Part shown: positions 57,514-64,000 of the stretch, piece after piece
How the letters are laid out: each line of letters begins with the position of its first letter
Position numbering within the stretch: the stretch's first letter is position 1
IMG/VR virus record: IMGVR_UViG_3300036670_000209
Coordinates: 1-64,000 of that record
From: a virus
Direction: 5' to 3' (one strand)
Length of the DNA stretch: 64,000 nucleotides
The notes under the pieces: model-generated
What the model saw: only the letters and a program-made list of their open reading frames with translations
What the model was told of the DNA's origin: nothing
Databases searched by the model: none
Position numbers and translations under genes: made by a program

Positions 57514-57548
57514 GCGTTGCTTTCTGGTGTGTTGCTGTTTATGTGTTA

Positions 57549-57577
57549 ATTATAGCATAAAACAAAAACCCAGTCAA
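57549..57577 (-). promoter_or_regulatory. Sigma70 promoter cassette
   Basis: TTGACT, 17 bases, TGCTATAAT, then AACACATAAACAGCAACAC leader (minus strand), nearly identical to the 57004 cassette; drives 57112-57513. Confidence 0.85.
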
Positions 57578-57585
57578 ATTTCGGG

Positions 57586-57951
57586 TTATCCAACGCCAGA
57601 GTATTTTTTGATTTTGCCCACAGTAGTCACGGGCACCAAATTCACCGTGAATTCATGTGCAACAATATAATAATAGGTCGTCTGGTTGTATTTAAATTTT
57701 GATATGCCCTCGTACAGAGTACTGCCCACATAAAATTGCTTGGAATATTCATCCTGACCGCACCCATGAGCCCCACTGCATGCTGCTCCGGCAATTGAAT
57801 ACAACTGGTCTCCGATCAGTGCGCTGGCTATTTCCAGGGTGTCATAGACATTATTCTTGGGATTTTTTTCAAAATCCACATCATAAGTGGTACAATCCGC
57901 CAGCGCACTGCTGTCTGTACAAATGTTATTTTGAATTTTTTGTTTGCTCAT
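57586..57951 (-). CDS. HEFxV-family protein, intact form
   Basis: 121 residues. GAHGCGQDEYSKQFYVGSTL, HEFTVNLVPVTTVGKIKKYS. The undisturbed relative of 57112. Function unknown; Cys pair and HEF could bind metal. Confidence 0.75.
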   Translation of the reverse strand: MSKQKIQNNICTDSSALADCTTYDVDFEKNPKNNVYDTLEIASALIGDQLYSIAGAACSGAHGCGQDEYSKQFYVGSTLYEGISKFKYNQTTYYYIVAHEFTVNLVPVTTVGKIKKYSGVG

Positions 57952-58129
57952 TTTTTAAAATTATTTTAATCATTTGATATAAGATTGCAGCGTTCCAGGG
58001 ATTATCCACACAAATCTTTTGCATATTTATTATATCAGCTTCTGCGATTGTGGGCTCATGTTCTATTAACAGTTCACGGACAATTTCTTCGTTTAGTATT
58101 GCGTTCACATCTGGCGTGGTTGGTTTCAT
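57926..58129 (-). CDS. Small hypothetical protein
   Basis: 67 residues. MKPTTPDVNAILNEEIVREL, acidic start, then helix NAAILYQMIKIILKNEQTKN. Overlaps its neighbours by 4 and 26 bases. Confidence 0.6.
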   Translation of the reverse strand: MKPTTPDVNAILNEEIVRELLIEHEPTIAEADIINMQKICVDNPWNAAILYQMIKIILKNEQTKNSK

Positions 58130-58260
58130 ACTGTGGGCTTTCTCAGACTTGCATTAAACCATTCAGTTAGATTTGAATTCAATGTGGCAATGGTGATCTG
58201 ATCCACTGGTGGTCTGATAGTTCTATGGTCTCGTGTGATTCGAGTGTGGTCAATTTTCAT
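58126..58260 (-). CDS. 44-residue gene with NEWF-type tail
   Basis: MKIDHTRITRDHRTIRPPVD, then TLNSNLTEWFNASLRKPTV, which copies the tail of 46600-46800 (ALNANLNEWFADSLRKPT) with a different head. Overlaps the next gene by 4 bases (ATGA). Confidence 0.65.
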   Translation of the reverse strand: MKIDHTRITRDHRTIRPPVDQITIATLNSNLTEWFNASLRKPTV

Positions 58261-58288
58261 TTTTACTTCCAAATAATCGATAAGTGAA

Positions 58289-58465
58289 CTACCAGTTCCT
58301 GAGTAGCAATATCAGCGGCGCACAACATATCAATACCAAATATAATATCCAAATCATACGCCGTGCTGCGATTATTTTTTTCTGTGTTTCAAACATCAGC
58401 AGCATGTAGGTCACAGCATTTAGTATTAATACCAAAATTATTAGTAGTAGTTGTCCGTGGTCCAT
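58289..58465 (-). CDS. 58-residue two-TM membrane peptide
   Basis: MDHGQLLLIILVLILNAVTY begins the first hydrophobic segment; a second (MIWILYLVLICCAPLILLLR) ends it. AGGAGGATCTC ribosome site is excellent, so it is clearly a gene. Confidence 0.75.
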   Translation of the reverse strand: MDHGQLLLIILVLILNAVTYMLLMFETQKKIIAARRMIWILYLVLICCAPLILLLRNW

Positions 58466-58544
58466 GAGATCCTCCTGTTAACTGATACGCTGCGGCCGTG
58501 GTTGCCCTGTCAGCTGCAACTGAAAAATATTATAAGCCCAGGTG

Positions 58545-58766
58545 CTACAGGCGATATTTGGCTAGCACACTGACGGCCAAATCCACTGAATCAATCTGAT
58601 CAGTTATCTCCAGTTGCATCAGCTGGATCAGCAGCTGGCATTGCTGCTGATGCTCCGGGAGCAGGCTGGCTATAAATATGTCCACCCGCGTTTTATTTTC
58701 CATTTGCCAGATTATCTGGCAAAAAAGTTGCTGCAAGCGTGTGAGTCCATTCAGTGTGATATCCAT
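58545..58766 (-). CDS. Small hypothetical helical protein
   Basis: 73 residues, MDITLNGLTRLQQLFCQIIW; amphipathic helices with LLPEHQQQCQLLIQLMQLE. Unknown. Confidence 0.6.
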   Translation of the reverse strand: MDITLNGLTRLQQLFCQIIWQMENKTRVDIFIASLLPEHQQQCQLLIQLMQLEITDQIDSVDLAVSVLAKYRL

Positions 58767-58822
58767 GATTTCTCCAGTATATGTTGATTGTAATGCAGTG
58801 CAGTTTATAAGTCAAACCAGGT

Positions 58823-59251
58823 TCAGTGTTTTTTGTTCAGTGCAAGCTGTACACACACCATTGGGTATAGCAGGCTGCCAGCTGGGGTGGGGTTTAGTAT
58901 ATTCCATACCACCAGCTGATCAGGCGTCAGGTTCAGGTACTGCCCACAATTATCATATATAATCAGTGCCAATAGTATGCCCTGTATCGCAGCCCAGGTA
59001 TAATTATTAACCCGTATCCCATGTTTTTCCAGCATGTTCACGTGATTTTGAATTTTGACCATCATGGTGATCCAAACGTGATTACGCCGTCCATCCCAGA
59101 GTACACTGTGTGCAGCCGACCACGACACGTCCCATTCACTTCCCAGGTGGCTAAAACTCCAAACTGAGTCCCATGCCGGTGTCTCTGGGTCCAAACTGTT
59201 CAGCAGCTGGTTAATATGGGCTGCGTTGGGCAGGTGACTCCATGCTGTCAT
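58823..59251 (-). CDS. WSHLPN family, third-array last gene, repeat-poor
   Basis: 142 residues from ATG 59251. Head TAWSHLPNAAHINQLLNSLD; middle SVWSFSHLGSEWDVSWSAAH has Ser/Trp instead of Ala/Trp. Tail QYLNLTPDQLVVWNILNPTP (Ala-Asp to Pro substitution). Ends LALNKKH. Confidence 0.7.
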   Translation of the reverse strand: MTAWSHLPNAAHINQLLNSLDPETPAWDSVWSFSHLGSEWDVSWSAAHSVLWDGRRNHVWITMMVKIQNHVNMLEKHGIRVNNYTWAAIQGILLALIIYDNCGQYLNLTPDQLVVWNILNPTPAGSLLYPMVCVQLALNKKH

Positions 59252-59267
59252 GCTGTTTCCTTGGTTG

Positions 59268-59732
59268 CTATGCGTCAATTATAGCAGAATTCATTAACCC
59301 AGTCAACTGTGGGGGCTTTACCGTTTCCAATAGAGTCACATATGGAATCAATAAGATCGCAGCGGGATCGTCGCTCAAAGCACCCCATACAGCCAGATGA
59401 TCTGCGGTCATGGTCAGATATCGGTCACTGTGATCATAGGCAACCAATGCCAATATCGCATTTAATGTCGCATCCCACAGCACGATGTCAACGGTCACCT
59501 GCTGTGACGCATCCCATGCCGGCCCCGATACCACATCTCTCACCACACCCCATGCCGCACCCAATGCCTCAGCTCTCGCTGCGACACATGCCACATCCCT
59601 GGCCACATCCCAGTAGGCCGTCGCCAGCCCAACCAAAGACTTTTTGGCATCTGATCTATCTGGAAACGATCGCAAGTGGGCCAGCACCTGATCAATGTGC
59701 CGTGCATTGGCCAAGTGACTCCATTCAGTCAT
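59268..59732 (-). CDS. WSHLPN family
   Basis: 154 residues. Middle GLATAYWDVARDVACVAARA contains Cys; the tail ends PQLTGLMNSAIIDA, which runs through the 59278-59306 promoter, showing the promoter was set inside this gene's end. Confidence 0.75.
   Translation of the reverse strand: MTEWSHLANARHIDQVLAHLRSFPDRSDAKKSLVGLATAYWDVARDVACVAARAEALGAAWGVVRDVVSGPAWDASQQVTVDIVLWDATLNAILALVAYDHSDRYLTMTADHLAVWGALSDDPAAILLIPYVTLLETVKPPQLTGLMNSAIIDA
59278..59306 (-). promoter_or_regulatory. Sigma70 promoter inside gene end
   Basis: TTGACT, 17 bases, TGCTATAAT on the minus strand; drives 58823-59251. Confidence 0.75.
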
Positions 59733-60160
59733 GATGTTTCCTTTGAGGTGGCATTTTCCAAGAAAGTCACATAGGGCAGTAATAGGATCGCTGCGGGATC
59801 ATAGTTCAATGCACACCATACGCGCAGTTGATCTGCGGTCATGGTCAAATATTGGGCACAATGGTCATACACAACCAATGCCAATATCGCATTCAATATC
59901 GCATCCCGCATCACTATGTTGACGGTCACCTGCTGCGGCGCATCCCATGTCACATCCCATGCCGCATCCAACGCCACATCCCTGGTCTCGGTCAGCACCA
60001 GTGCGCCGTACACCTCACACCGCGCCGCGCGCGATGCTGCATCTTGTGCCACCTCTTGTGACACACATGCGGCTGGTATTGGTCTAATAGAGAACGATCT
60101 TATGTTGGTCAATACCCAATCTATATGTGCTGCATTGGGCAGGTGACTCCATGCAGTCAT
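59729..60160 (-). CDS. WSHLPN family
   Basis: 143 residues from ATG 60160. Head TAWSHLPNAAHIDWVLTNIR; middle CVSQEVAQDAASRAARCEVY. The start lies in the ATGA overlap with 60157. Confidence 0.75.
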   Translation of the reverse strand: MTAWSHLPNAAHIDWVLTNIRSFSIRPIPAACVSQEVAQDAASRAARCEVYGALVLTETRDVALDAAWDVTWDAPQQVTVNIVMRDAILNAILALVVYDHCAQYLTMTADQLRVWCALNYDPAAILLLPYVTFLENATSKETS

Positions 60161-60558
60161 ACTGGTTCCTTGTTTGTGGAGTGTTCCAAGAAAGTCACGT
60201 AGGGCAGCAATAGAATTGCCGCTGGGTCGTTGCTCAATGCACCCCATACCCGCAGTTGATCAGCGGTCATTGAAAGACAAGGGGCACAGTGATCGTAAAC
60301 AATCAGGGCCAGCAGTGCATCCCGCCACGTGCTATTAGCGGTACATGATGATGTGTATAATGTGGCGTCCCATATCAGGTGTCTTTTTGTATCCAATATT
60401 GCCCTCCTTGCTGAAACTCTGGCTGCGTCCGTTGCCTCTTGTCTTTCTGCACTCCAGCGCGTATTGCTGGACTCATGGTGAGTACTGGGATATGCTGTTA
60501 GGTTGGATCGCACCAAGTCAATATGTGCTGCATTGGGCAAGTGATTCCATCTATTCAT
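60157..60558 (-). CDS. WSHLPN family, low-repeat
   Basis: 133 residues from ATG 60558. Head NRWNHLPNAAHIDLVRSNLT; middle QEATDAARVSARRAILDTKR has basic residues instead of Trp repeats. SD-like AAGAGA is weak. Confidence 0.7.
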   Translation of the reverse strand: MNRWNHLPNAAHIDLVRSNLTAYPSTHHESSNTRWSAERQEATDAARVSARRAILDTKRHLIWDATLYTSSCTANSTWRDALLALIVYDHCAPCLSMTADQLRVWGALSNDPAAILLLPYVTFLEHSTNKEPV

Positions 60559-61048
60559 ATGTGTCTCTTGGTTGTTCATGTGTTGATTGCAACATCGGAT
60601 CAATTGGCTGTGTCTTGATGTTTTCTAATAAAGACACATAGGGCAGTAACAGCACACATGCTGGATCATCACTCAAGGCACTCCACACTCGTAGTTGATC
60701 TGCGGTCATGGTCAAATATCGGACACTGTGGTCATAGGCAATCAGTGCCAATATTGCATCCTGTACACTGTCCCATACACTATCCCAAATCGCCCTGCGT
60801 GCATCATAACGAGTCATTGTGGCACGAGAGACCAATTGGCACTGGGCGATTACCGCTGCTCTTGCACCATGCCGCAATGCGTCCCGTACTGCTTGCTGAG
60901 CCACTGACCATGCTGACTCCCGTGCCAACCAATTCCACTCCTGTTGCTTTGAAAAGAGTGGCGGGATAGATGCAATAGTAAACGATCGCAAGTAGGATAT
61001 CACCTGATCTATATGTGCCGCATTGGGCAAGTGATCCCATGCCGTCAT
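60551..61048 (-). CDS. WSHLPN family, long C-terminus
   Basis: 165 residues. Head TAWDHLPNAAHIDQVISYLR; the middle is charged (LARESAWSVAQQAVRDALRH). Ends with NIKTQPIDPMLQSTHEQPRD, which appears to be leader sequence read as protein. Confidence 0.7.
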   Translation of the reverse strand: MTAWDHLPNAAHIDQVISYLRSFTIASIPPLFSKQQEWNWLARESAWSVAQQAVRDALRHGARAAVIAQCQLVSRATMTRYDARRAIWDSVWDSVQDAILALIAYDHSVRYLTMTADQLRVWSALSDDPACVLLLPYVSLLENIKTQPIDPMLQSTHEQPRDTYE

Positions 61049-61500
61049 GCCAGTCGCCCGGGGGTAGCATGTTCCAAGAAAGTCACATAGGGCAGTAACA
61101 GCACACCGGCTGAATCATCACTTAGGGCAGCCCACACTTGAAGTTCATCTGCGGTTACGGTCATGTATCGGTCACTGTGGTCATAGGCAATCAGGGCCAT
61201 TATTGCACCCACGGCTGCTCTCCAAGCTTCTCTTGGCGTATCTCTTGCCACATCCCGTGCCACATCCAATGCCGCATCCAATGCTATAATCCTTCCCATG
61301 GACCATATCGTATTAAATGCTGTATTAAATGCTGTATTCAATGCTGTATTCAATTCCGCAAGCTCTAAAAGTACAGCTGGCGCAACCACCTGTTTTTTGC
61401 CATGCACGGGTGACATAATGAATTCAGAGCAACACAACGGTATACCGGTCAGCACCTGGTCAATGTGTGTAGCGTTGGGCAAGTGACTCCATTCCGTCAT
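61045..61500 (-). CDS. WSHLPN family
   Basis: 151 residues. Head TEWSHLPNATHIDQVLTGIP; middle NTALNTAFNTAFNTIWSMGR uses Thr/Phe periodically in place of Ala/Trp, a different repeat. Tail AWRAAVGAIMALIAYDHSDR. Confidence 0.72.
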   Translation of the reverse strand: MTEWSHLPNATHIDQVLTGIPLCCSEFIMSPVHGKKQVVAPAVLLELAELNTALNTAFNTAFNTIWSMGRIIALDAALDVARDVARDTPREAWRAAVGAIMALIAYDHSDRYMTVTADELQVWAALSDDSAGVLLLPYVTFLEHATPGRLA

Positions 61501-61847
61501 ATTGATGTTGCCCCTATCATTGGCCCGTACGATTTTAGCCAGGGCAGCAGCAGGCGCCCGGCTGCGCAGTCGCTTAGCTCAATTATGATGGTTGCGCGGT
61601 CAATGGTCATGGAGTGGTATTTCTGACAGGTCGGGTCCATGATCAGTGCAACCAGTGCACACTGAATGATCACATTCTTTTCAATGTTGGGCACTGTGTC
61701 CCACATGCTGTTGAATCGTTTTTGCTGCGGCCAATCAAGTTCATCACGAGCATCCAGATACACGTGGTATGTGTCTGAGCAATACCATCGTGAATTGCAT
61801 GTGTTGCTTGACATTATCACTTGTTCTATGAGTTCTTGATTGTTCAC
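61497..61847 (-). CDS. Diverged WSHLPN-tail protein
   Basis: 116 residues. No W-S-H-L-P-N head. End region CQKYHSMTIDRATIIIELSD, CAAGRLLLPWLKSY aligns with the family tail. Last relative of the array. Confidence 0.65.
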   Translation of the reverse strand: MNNQELIEQVIMSSNTCNSRWYCSDTYHVYLDARDELDWPQQKRFNSMWDTVPNIEKNVIIQCALVALIMDPTCQKYHSMTIDRATIIIELSDCAAGRLLLPWLKSYGPMIGATSI

Positions 61848-61885
61848 AATAAGCCTACTGTTGATTTACTTGTTTGACTTGTATT

Positions 61886-62020
61886 TTAGCACAGGGTGTG
61901 AGCTAGGGCAGCAGAGATTTTCCCACTGAGTATGATCAAACAGCATCTGGCCTGCGCCACAATTGATCCATGGTATTCAATCAAATTGGAATACATTACC
62001 AGCAGTACCACCGTGGTCAT
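61886..62020 (-). CDS. 44-residue hydrophobic peptide (tentative)
   Basis: MTTVVLLVMYSNLIEYHGSI, hydrophobic with Cys pair later. Its ATGA overlaps the stop of 62017-62241. No independent ribosome site. Coding status uncertain. Confidence 0.4.
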   Translation of the reverse strand: MTTVVLLVMYSNLIEYHGSIVAQARCCLIILSGKISAALAHTLC

Positions 62021-62241
62021 GCTAAATTCTTCTTCATTCTGCGTAATTCTTCAGCTAGTACCGTAAAATTAGAGCTCATGTAAGAATATGCCTCTGCCCG
62101 TTTTGCACATTCTTCTACAATCAATGCAGCGAACTCTTCCAATTCAAATTCAGTAAATAATATTGCATTGCGGCGCCCCAGGCCCATTACGCCACTTGCT
62201 GCACCCACTTGTTGCGTCAGTTGCTCAACCAGTTTATTCAT
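62017..62241 (-). CDS. LIVxEC-family protein, diverged
   Basis: 74 residues. MNKLVEQLTQQVGAASGVMG, EEFAALIVEECAKRAEAYSY; the HFGV end is lost and replaced by Lys-rich RMKKNLA. Confidence 0.7.
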   Translation of the reverse strand: MNKLVEQLTQQVGAASGVMGLGRRNAILFTEFELEEFAALIVEECAKRAEAYSYMSSNFTVLAEELRRMKKNLA

Positions 62242-62279
62242 TATTTTAATCCAAAATGTTGATTATTTTAATATGGTGG

Positions 62280-62648
62280 TTACAAGTTTAAACTCTTGCA
62301 TTCTTCAGATGTAAGTTTGGACAGTGCAGTGGCTTTTAGTCTTATTTTATCCAGATAACATTTTTCTGCATATTCTTCTTCCTTGTATGTTACATGTGTT
62401 TCCAACTTGGCCAAATCCAAATCTGCCGGTTGGCTCCACTCCGCATACAGTGTAAAAACTCTGTTACGATCTTTATTATCATGGAGACGAAACACACCAT
62501 TTTTAACAGTCAAAACAAAATTAAAATTATCAGCCCTTTCAAATACCGCCATCATGCGCTTGACATATGTATGTTGGGCAACTGACAATTTATCCAGTCT
62601 ATCTGTTTCTTCATGCACTGCGCTGTGCACCTTGGATTCTTTAACCAT
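62280..62648 (-). CDS. LTxEERQLLGL-family early protein
   Basis: 122 residues. Paralogue of 51573-51938: helix, FNFVLTVKNGVFRLHDNKDR, then LKATALSKLTSEECKSLNL. The tail has diverged (EECKSLNL). Promoter upstream at 62683. Confidence 0.75.
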   Translation of the reverse strand: MVKESKVHSAVHEETDRLDKLSVAQHTYVKRMMAVFERADNFNFVLTVKNGVFRLHDNKDRNRVFTLYAEWSQPADLDLAKLETHVTYKEEEYAEKCYLDKIRLKATALSKLTSEECKSLNL

Positions 62649-62682
62649 GACGTGCTCCTGATATAATGCTGCTTATGTGTTA

Positions 62683-62711
62683 ATTATAGCATTATCTGAA
62701 TAAACTGTCAA
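62683..62711 (-). promoter_or_regulatory. Sigma70 promoter
   Basis: Perfect TTGACA, 17 bases, TGCTATAAT, then AACACATAAGCAGC leader (minus strand); drives 62280-62648. Confidence 0.85.
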
Positions 62712-62742
62712 TTTCCAAAGTTAAAGTGGCTGCACTGATCAA

Positions 62743-63159
62743 TCATTTACCAATGGATGTCCGCAGATCCACATAGGGTAGAATCGCTTCTGGCTTAAAG
62801 GTTACCCGATAGTTATACACCCCCACTTGAAGTGCATCCTGTTGTTCCACAAAATAGGTCACATTATCTGATAGACCCAGGAAATGTTTTTTGTAGCTAT
62901 CTGCTGACGTTTTGCAAGTAATAGTGATCTGCCGTGGCTTGTCCTGGTTTCCCAGACTACACAGTCCTTCAATGGTAAGCATATAACCACCAGTGATACC
63001 ATTGTAGAATACCACACGGCGGTTGACTTCAAAGTTGTCAGCGGCCTTGCTGAGATTAGCACTGGCCATGTCGGCATCAGTGCATGCTGGTAACAGCAAC
63101 AGGCTGGATGTAGCCAGTAAAAGAGCAACTGATGTTTTGAGCATGTTGGATGTTTTCAT
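62743..63159 (-). CDS. Phage lipoprotein, beta-sandwich type
   Basis: 138 residues. Signal peptide with lipobox LPAC near 26-29, then a conserved extracytoplasmic domain (FEVNRRVVFYNGITGGYML, FLGLSDNVTYFVEQQD, YRVTFKPEAILP). A widely spread phage lipoprotein whose role is unclear; superinfection exclusion is possible. Confidence 0.8.
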   Translation of the reverse strand: MKTSNMLKTSVALLLATSSLLLLPACTDADMASANLSKAADNFEVNRRVVFYNGITGGYMLTIEGLCSLGNQDKPRQITITCKTSADSYKKHFLGLSDNVTYFVEQQDALQVGVYNYRVTFKPEAILPYVDLRTSIGK

Positions 63160-63179
63160 AGTTTTTTCTTGGAAGTAAT

Positions 63180-63662
63180 TTAGGTATTATCGCGGGTATA
63201 CGGGAATGACAGGGTGGCAGCCCAGTGCATGGCATGACGTACTGCCAGACTGGCCAGTTGCTCAAAGGTCAAATTTTGTGTGTTGTGTTCCATGCCATGC
63301 ATAAGAAAGTTGCTGGCAATTTCCTTTTCCTGGTCAGTTAGGTAGCTAACCACTGGCGGCGCAGGTACAGGGGGCGGTACACTGGCGCCACACTGAGCAG
63401 CAATTTCATCCATGGTACTTAACTTGAGCCGGGTGGGTCGTATACCCTCCAGGGAAGTGGTTGCATTGCAGCCATCACTGAATTCTATCTGCACCCAATC
63501 ACCAGCCTCAGTGACACCCTGTGCGATCACTGAGCCAATCAGTCCCACGTATTCTTCAAAATAGGTGGCGTCGTCAGCCCAATCCGAGCCGTCCTCCAGT
63601 GATAGGCTTTCCAGGACTCGCAGGTCCACATGCAGTAGTTCGGCTTTATATTTTTTGGTCAT
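63180..63662 (-). CDS. Hypothetical phage protein, 160 residues
   Basis: From ATG 63662 (MTKKYKAELLHVDLRVLESL). N-terminal acidic beta part, Pro-rich linker (SVPPPVPAPPVVS near 110-125), and C-terminal helix region FLMHGMEHNTQNLTFEQLAS. Unknown. Confidence 0.7.
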   Translation of the reverse strand: MTKKYKAELLHVDLRVLESLSLEDGSDWADDATYFEEYVGLIGSVIAQGVTEAGDWVQIEFSDGCNATTSLEGIRPTRLKLSTMDEIAAQCGASVPPPVPAPPVVSYLTDQEKEIASNFLMHGMEHNTQNLTFEQLASLAVRHAMHWAATLSFPYTRDNT

Positions 63663-63685
63663 GTGTTTCCTTGTTGGTTGTGATG

Positions 63686-63715
63686 ATTGTACACTGATAC
63701 ACCCTGGTGGGTCAA
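63686..63715 (-). promoter_or_regulatory. Sigma70-like promoter
   Basis: TTGACC, 18 bases, TACAAT on the minus strand; upstream of 63180-63662. Confidence 0.6.
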
Positions 63716-63725
63716 TCACTAACTA

Positions 63726-64000
63726 TCAACGGTTAAGAAACATAACCAGCAGGCAGCCCAGTGCCACCACAGTGACAAAGGTGATCACCACCAGTGCGCT
63801 GCTCATGCGCTGTCGAATTTTTTCTGGTCCATGGTTCATATTATGTGTGCCCTGTTGAATTAGTTTGAATATGGAAAGTGCGTCCCCTACTGCTACCTGG
63901 TGTTCGGTGCAGTGGGCGTGCAGTTTTTGTGCACTTATCAGGTATTGTCCCTGAATGGCCGGTGACCAGTCACTGTGATTTTTGCTACATACCAGTGCAT
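63726..64000 (-). CDS. Partial hypothetical protein with C-terminal TM segment
   Basis: Open frame from beyond the right edge down to a TGA at 63726. The last 91 residues are seen; residues near the end form a hydrophobic segment (SALVVITFVTVVALGCLLVM). An internal ATG at 63839 would give a 37-residue membrane peptide instead. Unknown. Confidence 0.6.
   Translation of the reverse strand, partial: ALVCSKNHSDWSPAIQGQYLISAQKLHAHCTEHQVAVGDALSIFKLIQQGTHNMNHGPEKIRQRMSSALVVITFVTVVALGCLLVMFLNR

Noticed and set aside
60577-60600. Further promoter cassette copy near 60580
   Set aside because: TTGATC is followed by a degraded -10 at wrong spacing; looks vestigial.

Overview
The window reads as part of a large tailed phage of the T4-like / cyanophage-like myovirus type infecting a Gram-negative host. 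Evidence: a T4-type family B DNA polymerase, PhoH, a DsbA-like small protein, a cyanophage-like nucleotidyltransferase, glycosyltransferase, methyltransferase and sulfotransferase-like set, T4-type late promoter octamers, and a two-component spanin whose outer subunit carries a lipobox. The Bug-type TctC and TctA genes hint at a betaproteobacterial (Burkholderiales) host; this is inference. No tRNA, integrase, CRISPR array or origin was recognised. Nearly every gene is on the minus strand; only three (22747-24577) are on the plus strand.

Left part (1-22 kb, late-type): DNA polymerase; a block of virion-like proteins (HExxH peptidase, a DUF6321 protein, a DUF5872/KOW protein, a 714-residue protein with repeated GMxE motifs); nucleotidyltransferase; glycosyltransferase; a ClpA-type unfoldase next to a DnaJ-type co-chaperone; a lysis cassette (GH19 endolysin, i-spanin, o-spanin); then an unusual late cluster with TctC, two tiny membrane proteins, a class I glutamine amidotransferase, a diiron ferritin-like protein, the TctA permease and a sulfotransferase-like protein. 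Genes here are often preceded by a TAAATA-type late promoter.

Middle (22.7-47 kb): the plus-strand island (methyltransferase, phoH, a small gene), a radical SAM cassette flanked by a short direct repeat, a HAD nucleotidase, many small early genes, a SLOG protein, an AAA+ ATPase, NAMPT, zinc-ribbon proteins, three tandem Cys-x-x repeat proteins, an RNA ligase, a macro-domain protein, UV endonuclease and a bifunctional NMN adenylyltransferase/Nudix protein. NAMPT plus NMNAT form a complete nicotinamide-to-NAD+ route; with the macro and SLOG proteins they look like a counter-defence or NAD-management set.

Right part (39-64 kb): an early region dominated by gene-family expansion. The most striking family is 27 relatives of one Ala/Trp-repeat protein (head W-S-H-L-P-N-A-x-H-I-D, tail with M-T-A-D-x-L and a DPAA...LLPYVTFLE-like end) in three arrays coupled mostly by 4-base ATGA overlaps, plus several mini-genes in which head and tail are joined by internal deletion. 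A second family (MNERI...FAELIVEEC...HFGV) has about a dozen members. Early genes are driven by near-consensus sigma70 promoters (TTGAC[AT], 17 bp, TATAAT, usually with an extended -10 TG), and many copies share one promoter-plus-leader cassette. Several real genes of 20-59 codons lie between the larger ones and are included below with manually determined starts.
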